A stretch of DNA of 64,000 nt from Boletus sp. NGJ. Lineage: Eukaryota; Basidiomycota; Agaricomycetes; Boletales; Boletaceae. The stretch covers positions 310,001 through 374,000 of the forward strand of contig JAGTXK010000005.1 in assembly GCA_019096195.1 (NCBI GenBank). The letters run 5' to 3'. Below the pieces are notes generated by a model, which saw only the letters and a list, made by a program, of their open reading frames with translations, did not search any database and had not been told where the DNA came from. This document shows, piece by piece, positions 58,751 to 64,000 of the stretch (its first letter is position 1; each line of letters begins with the position of its first letter). The position numbers and the translations under genes were made by a program.

Positions 58751-60215
58751 GCATCATCTTAAATGCCCGGAGATGACCGGGTTAGGTGAATTTGGGGACT
58801 AGGGGGGCATGAGACAGTTCCTATATTCTCCAATAGTAGTAAATTCTTAGTCAACAATCTGACCGCATGAGGCATGTTTGAACACATTACCTCAGATTGA
58901 AAGTCATCAGCATTTTCCATCTCAATAGGAACTGAGAACCTTGAATTGCTGGCATAGTGAGGCTCTAGAGAATTACTAGGTGATCTCCACTTCCATTTTT
59001 TGGGGCTTATCATCATTCCTGTCATGGTGCTGGTGACAGATATCAATGGTTAGCACTTTTCTTGCTTTGCATCACACTTTGTGGCCCCTCAAAAAGTGCT
59101 GTGTGTCAAATGGCCTCATGCATCTAATGTATATCAGGTCGTCCATGAAGGACATCCTGGCTCGTCTATAGGAGGGGATCAAAGGCAATGAAGCTATTGA
59201 TTGGGACTCGAAGGCTAAATACATAATTTGTAGTCAGAAAATAACTACAAATATATCCTAGAAAGTGTAAATGAGTTGCATGCATTTGATAATCGTAAAG
59301 GAAACTCACCTACCAGTGGACCTTGCACTGGATCAACACAAAGATGTTGCATGGCCAGTGGTGGTAATTGGCTTGCACTCAAAGACTTTCAGAAAGAAAT
59401 AATATATAGAATATGTGTACATACCTCTCTAATTGCATTGATCGCCGCCAATATCTCCAAGTCACTCTTAGGTTCTGTGGAACTTGAATTATCATACTTT
59501 GCTAGACAATATTTTGTAAATTATATAGTGATACTCACCAGATTGTTCAGGAGCCTTGACGTTGTCCGGTCGAGAAATTACAAGGGTTTTATCACCTTCA
59601 AGAGGATGAGAATGTTGTGCATCTGAAAAGAAATAAGGGAAGTTGGAACATATATATCTGAATGTGATTCAAGTGCAAGGTTTTCTCTTGTGTCCCTGTA
59701 ACTCAGACATAGTAGCAGAAGGTTGAATTTCAATTGTCTGAAAAGTTATACAGATAAGACAATAAAATAAACCAAAGCAATGGTACTTACAAGCAGTCTG
59801 GGAGATTCGGGTATGTATGTGATACAATAAACCTTGGAATGTTTGAGGGGAAGTTTTATAGATATCTTGTTCTCCAAAAATCTTGAAAGTGCATTGTTTA
59901 TTGCTGATAGATGGTGTATAAATGAAAAAATAAAATAAAATAAAAAATAAAAAATAGTAAGGGGAATAAAAAAGTGCAACTCAGACCTAGTCATATCTTT
60001 ATGAATGAACAATGGTAACTCATTCTGAGATGTTGAGCATAGGTGATGATGGACGAATATGATGGAAGGGGAATGCAACTCAGAGGCTTCTGACTTGGAG
60101 TCACTGTCCAGGACTACAAGATGCATAAACAGAACCTTTTCACACAGATAAGATCAAAAGGGAATGCCCACCCAAACTCTGACCATTATTCAATCCATCA
60201 ACTATTTATTACATC
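58751..60215. other. Region upstream of two diverging repeat genes, no gene assigned
   Basis: Frames - 58759-59046, + 59276-59626 and - 59746-60126 lack a clear family pattern. The first and third could be N-terminal exons of the Plavaka-like gene on the - strand. An A-rich microsatellite-like run (AAATAAAATAAAATAAAAAAT) lies near 59,930. Confidence 0.35.
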
Positions 60216-63200
60216 ATGCCCTCTAACAAATGTGCTGCTTCTCCAACAGAATCCAATAATAACATGTTCTCAAAATGTGTCAAGATGACCTCAAAATACA
60301 TGTCAAAGATGCTAAAGAAAGGCAAAAAATGCAACAGGAAGTAAGTTTCATTACTGACTATTGTTTCTGAGGCTGATCTCATTAGGAATTGTGTACCTGG
60401 CAATGATTACATGTCTGACTCTGATTCCTCAGTAGGGTCAGAGCACAACTCTGAGTCAGATATTGAGTGTGGGATCCCCCTTAAAGATATGAAGAGCATA
60501 GGACGTACTATCACACACTGCTATGACATGTTCTGTGATGTTGAGAAAGCAGTCCATCTAGCGATGCTCTTGAAGCAAGCAGAGCAAGGATGGGGCAATT
60601 CTGAGGATGAAGACATGCACTGTGCTAGGAAGCAAGCTCTTAAGTGAATGTAAGTGTTTAAATTCATTTTCCATGCTCATCACACAAACCAGGTAGCAGT
60701 ATGCCACAAATGTTGGCTTGTTACAAGAAGGTCTACTATATTCTCATCTACGAGATTCCAAGCATCAAGATGCTCATCAACAATGCTGTGTGTGCATCAA
60801 CACTCAAGAAAATCCTCAAAAAGGTATGTACTGTATATGTGCATATATTGTGGTGTTAAGAACAGGCTGAAGCATTTTTAGATTAACAAAGCTATTAATG
60901 AGACAAGGAGCAGTGACTCTGCCTGACTGTGCGAGAAACTAACAACATACTGTGGCTCAAAAAACTGTCTGCATGTTTGGTCATTTTTCACTAAACGCAT
61001 TATTCCCCAATAACCCCTAACCCTTACAGGTGTATGAAATAAAGCACTGACTCTTGGCTTTCTATCCATCAAGGTTTTAAGACATATGAATAGGAATTGA
61101 TGAACTGGCAGCCATTTCAGAACAATGACTCATTTAGACAGTTTTTTGACTCTAAGTTTTGATTATATATATTGGACCCTAGCATGCTGTAATATGATTA
61201 CATACATTTGGTATGGCTTCTATTATGTCACCATTATGTAACTGAGTGTCAGACAACATATATAAACCCCATCATTCCATGTTTATTTTTCCACCATCAC
61301 CATGAAACCCATTTCCATCTCTCAAAGAAACAATATCATCTCTCTCTCCTCTCATGGGCTTTCCTCTAGGAAAATCTCTGCCCAAACTGGCCTAGGGAAG
61401 TCTATAGTATGCCAAGTGCTTCAGGAACTCCAGCCAGAGAAGACTAGGCTTCTTGGTGGCTGTCCTTCCAAGCTTACCTCTATCAACAAAAGAGCTATTG
61501 TCCAGCAAATTATTACTGGCAAGGCCAGGAATGCTGTTCATGCTGCCCAATACATCAATACCATTATTGATACCCCTGTCTGTCCTCAGACTGTTAGAAA
61601 TACTCTCAAGGAAGCCTCCTTAAAGCCTGTGGTAAAGAAGAAAAAGCCACTGCTTTCTAGTGGTCACAAGAAAAGAAGATTAGCCTTTGCTCTCAAGTAC
61701 CAGCATTGGACTGTGGAGGACTGGAAGAGAGTTATATGGTCAGATGAGATCAAGATCAATAGGATTGGGTCAGATGGGCAAGAGTATGTGTGGAAAAAGA
61801 AAGCAGAGGGGCTAATTGCTAGAGAGGTCCAAGGCACAGTCAAATTTGGAGGAGGTTCACTGATGGTATGGGGCTGCATAGGGTGGAATGGAGTGGGGAT
61901 TTTGAGTGAGGTGGAGGGGAGAATGGATGCTGAACAGTATGTGGCCATATTGGAGCAGGGGTTGCTGCAAAGCATGGAGGAATCTGGAATTCCAGAAGAT
62001 GACATTATCCTTCAACAAGATAATGATCCCAAGCATATCTCTAAAAGAGCCCAAAGATGGTTTGAAGAGCAAGAAATCAAGCTTCTGGACTGGCCTGCAC
62101 AATCTCCAGACCTTAATCCCATTGAACATACTTGGAATCACCTCAAGAGATGCCTCTCAGGTTATGAAAATGCTTCTATAGGTGTTCATCAATTGTGGGA
62201 AAGAGTAGTGGAGCAGTGGGGAAAGATTGATGAGGAACAGTGTCAGAAATGGATAGAAAGTATGCCTAGAAGAATTGAAGCAGTTATCAAGGCCAAAGGA
62301 GCTCATACCAAGTACTAGATACCTAGATAAATTTAGAGTCAAAAAACTGTCCAAATGAGTCATTGTTTTGAAATGGCTGCCAGTTCATCAATTCTTATTC
62401 ATATGTCTTAAAACCTTGATGGATAGAAAGCCAAGGGTCAGTGCTTTATTTCATACACCTATATGTTAGGGTAAGGGTTAGTGGTTATTGGGGAATAATG
62501 CGTTTAGTGAAAAATGACCAAACATGCAGACAGTTTTTTGAGCCACTGTATACTCCTCTGCATTCTCATTGAATGCCATCACATACTTGACTGGGCAGAG
62601 ATATCTGGCCAGCTGTGGATGATTAAGTCCCAAGCTCTGATTTGGAGGTGCTAGAGTTGATGGGAGGCTTTATGTTGTTGACTTTCAGGTTTTGAAGGAC
62701 ATACATGTATATTCATTTGGTCATAATGATTAGGCAGTGCTAACTGAAATTGAACAAAATAGAACTTGGAAGAAACTCGAGAATGGCAAAATTGACATGT
62801 CAGCTACTGAACTGCCCTGCTTTCCTGTGGGAGGACAATGGAGCTAAGTATGACAATGATGGAGACATTTACTCGGGCCTTTTCCATGGATTTTATCTTG
62901 AATGGGTGTGTCTCATTGTTTTTCATGGTCGTTACAGCTACATACTAGCTCCTACCCCACCAGGTCGCTAGGCATATTTTTACAGGTCCATCTACGGCCC
63001 ACGGTGAGGACTCGTGTGGGGTACGTTCATGCAATGCGGTCCTTCACCGTATGGATAAGGTGGAGGCAGCACACATCGCTTATGCCGCAGTCCTGGTAAG
63101 TTTCATAGACACTGCCAATGTCGTGCTAGATTAATGTTCACATTACAGGCTCGCTTTGGAATCAGCTTGCAGTCATGTTGGTCGGAGAAAGACTGATTGC

Positions 63201-63689
63201 TTCAACTACTCGCAAGTTTTACTACGTTGCCATGGATCTCATTGATGAATGCAAAGACATTGAGTGGAAGGAGGGGCTGTCAAAGCATTTCAACATGTGC
63301 GTATCTTCAAATTTCTATCTATGACAGCTGTATTAACTAATACTGTATCATACCAGGCTTTTCTTCAAGAACAAAGAAGGTCAGAGTGCAGTGACTTGAA
63401 GGCTATGGATGACGACTCGGCACCTGCATCTACAAAAAAAGGAGGGTTCCTCAGTCGCATGCAAGCACAGGCAGCTGCACATGCTGCCAACACCGTCCAG
63501 CTGTCCTCTGTCATCACTAATGATTCACCTGGAGAAGCCTCACCAGCCTCACCTGGAGTTTCTGATGCAGCAGAGCAGCAACTTCCTCCTCAACTGTCTC
63601 TTCGGTCCTTGTCTCCCTATGTTCCGGCACCTCGTGCTCAGGACACAGTGACCACTGCTACTGATACTGCCATTCCTGACCCCCCCTGA
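60216..63689 (+). CDS. DUF6698-like repeat-associated protein, multi-exon, with Tc1 element G inside
   Basis: Exon pieces in order: MPSNKCAASPTESNNNMF with a Lys-rich stretch and donor GTAAGT (from 60216); SDSDSSVGSEHNSESDIECG and MKSIGRTITHCYDMFCDVEKA, WGNSEDEDMHC (60,411-60,647); YYILIYEIPSIKMLINN (about 60,725) before a donor GTATGT at about 60,821; then, beyond the Tc1 element, CPAFLWEDNGAKYDND and GDIYSGLFHGFYLEWV (about 62,810-62,910), RHIFTGPSTAHGEDSCG, MDKVEAAHIAYAAVL (about 62,970-63,100), ARFGISLQSCWSEKD (63,150) and a C-terminal Ser/Ala/Pro-rich exon (63,357-63,689). The pattern matches a family of unknown function found near Agaricomycetes transposons. At least one stop (TGA after WSEKD, near 63,198) and one after QALK (60,645) suggest damage, though retained CpG makes it the freshest gene of its type here. 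Confidence 0.55.
60950..62548 (+). mobile_element. Tc1/mariner element G, 1,599 bp, TA target site, transposase intact
   Basis: The ends are CTGTGGCTCAAAAAACTGTC and, inverted, CAGTGGCTCAAAAAACTGTC, between TA at 60948-60949 and 62549-62550. Almost the same sequence as element F over the whole length. It sits in a likely intron of the DUF6698-like gene, in the same orientation. Confidence 0.93.
61302..62318 (+). CDS. Tc1-type transposase, 338 residues, apparently intact
   Basis: Starts MKPISISQRNNIISLSSHG with HTH domains (LSSRKISAQTGLGKS; GCPSKLTSINKRAIV) in the first 120 residues. The DD34E core has Asp in IWSDEIKINRIGSDG, Asp in LQQDNDPKHISKRAQ and Glu in LNPIEHTWNHL. Two residues next to catalytic positions differ from the other copies: Ile for Thr in WSDETK and Ile for Thr in DPKHTS, both explained by C-to-T changes. 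The frame is open to TGA-free end at TAG 62316-62318. It may still be active, but the substitutions leave doubt. Confidence 0.9.
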   Translation: MKPISISQRNNIISLSSHGLSSRKISAQTGLGKSIVCQVLQELQPEKTRLLGGCPSKLTSINKRAIVQQIITGKARNAVHAAQYINTIIDTPVCPQTVRNTLKEASLKPVVKKKKPLLSSGHKKRRLAFALKYQHWTVEDWKRVIWSDEIKINRIGSDGQEYVWKKKAEGLIAREVQGTVKFGGGSLMVWGCIGWNGVGILSEVEGRMDAEQYVAILEQGLLQSMEESGIPEDDIILQQDNDPKHISKRAQRWFEEQEIKLLDWPAQSPDLNPIEHTWNHLKRCLSGYENASIGVHQLWERVVEQWGKIDEEQCQKWIESMPRRIEAVIKAKGAHTKY

Positions 63690-64000
63690 GTGACCTGTCT
63701 GATGTTGAGGCTGACAAAGAATCAGGAATGCACAAGTCGTTGGTGCCAAAGGGAAAGCAAAAGGGAAAGGGATGAAAGTCTGAGGGAGGCCCATCCAAGT
63801 GCAGGAGTGGCAGCGAGAAGGCCGGAAATGACACGTAGGTGAGTATGCTTGTCATCATTTTATTTTCTTGGATAAATGTGGCAGTTAGGTCAACATTCTC
63901 GACATCGTACGTCACGCACAAGTCTTCACACTCATGTCTCTGCTCGTACTCTCGTCACTCCTGCAATGGCATTTGTTTTGATAGTGGTATGTCTGCAAGT
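63690..64000. other. 3' flank of the DUF6698-like gene
   Basis: No further gene is evident before the window ends. CpG is present, unlike most of the preceding repeat DNA. Confidence 0.4.

Noticed and set aside
6300-64000. Ascomycete-style RIP as the cause of the base composition
   Set aside because: The depleted dinucleotide is CpG, not CpA, and intact near-identical Tc1 copies coexist. CpG methylation decay fits better.

Overview
This window looks like part of a filamentous basidiomycete (Agaricomycetes-type) fungal genome. The evidence is densely split genes with GT-AG introns of about 55-80 bases, a host aldo-keto reductase, an XRCC4-like gene, and repeat families I know from mushroom-forming fungi: Ty3 chromoviruses, Copia, PIF/Harbinger, Tc1-mariner, a Plavaka-like CACTA-clade transposon, a tyrosine recombinase element and several repeat-associated orphan gene families. 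I cannot name a species.

Region 1 (1 to about 6,200) is gene-rich, CpG-containing host DNA with three genes on the + strand. The first is a nine-exon aldo-keto reductase (454-1798) that includes a GC-AG intron. The second is a probable XRCC4-like end-joining factor (2758-3841) whose last junction I could not resolve. The third is a five-exon gene (4252-5979) whose spliced reading frame joins a coiled-coil/low-complexity N-terminus to a bacterial-type, actinobacterial-looking mannose-1-phosphate guanylyltransferase. This third gene is the most unusual single gene here.

Region 2 (about 6,200 to 64,000) is a repeat sea in which CpG is nearly absent from most stretches. Insertions are nested. 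A 927-bp solo LTR (7573-8499) sits in a tyrosine recombinase fossil. A 7.3-kb Ty3/gypsy chromovirus (9742-17023, TSD TCTAG) carries a younger 944-bp solo LTR (11795-12738) in its gag region. A Copia fossil is split by a 3,060-bp PIF/Harbinger element (18948-22007, TSD TTA) and abuts a Tc1 element. A second Copia fossil is split by a solo LTR (26181-26694), and an integrase-type element gene by another LTR of the same family (31602-32142). Seven Tc1-type elements of about 1.6 kb, all ending at TA, lie at 22809, 36875, 39876, 41544, 46351, 53384 and 60950. Two of them keep an apparently intact 338-residue DD34E transposase (37226-38242 and 61302-62318).

Between these lie copies of basidiomycete repeat-associated genes that I recognise by family resemblance but cannot assign a function: 34.4-36.2 kb (-), 44.1-45.9 kb (+, SAM-like domain), 48.4-51.1 kb (+), 55.0-58.75 kb (-, Plavaka-like transposase) and 60.2-63.7 kb (+, DUF6698-like, with a Tc1 copy inside it). 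A short tRNA-derived SINE-like cluster lies at 33.75-34.23 kb. Large parts of 24.4-26.0, 26.9-30.6, 43.2-44.1, 51.1-53.4 and 58.75-60.2 kb hold nothing I can name.
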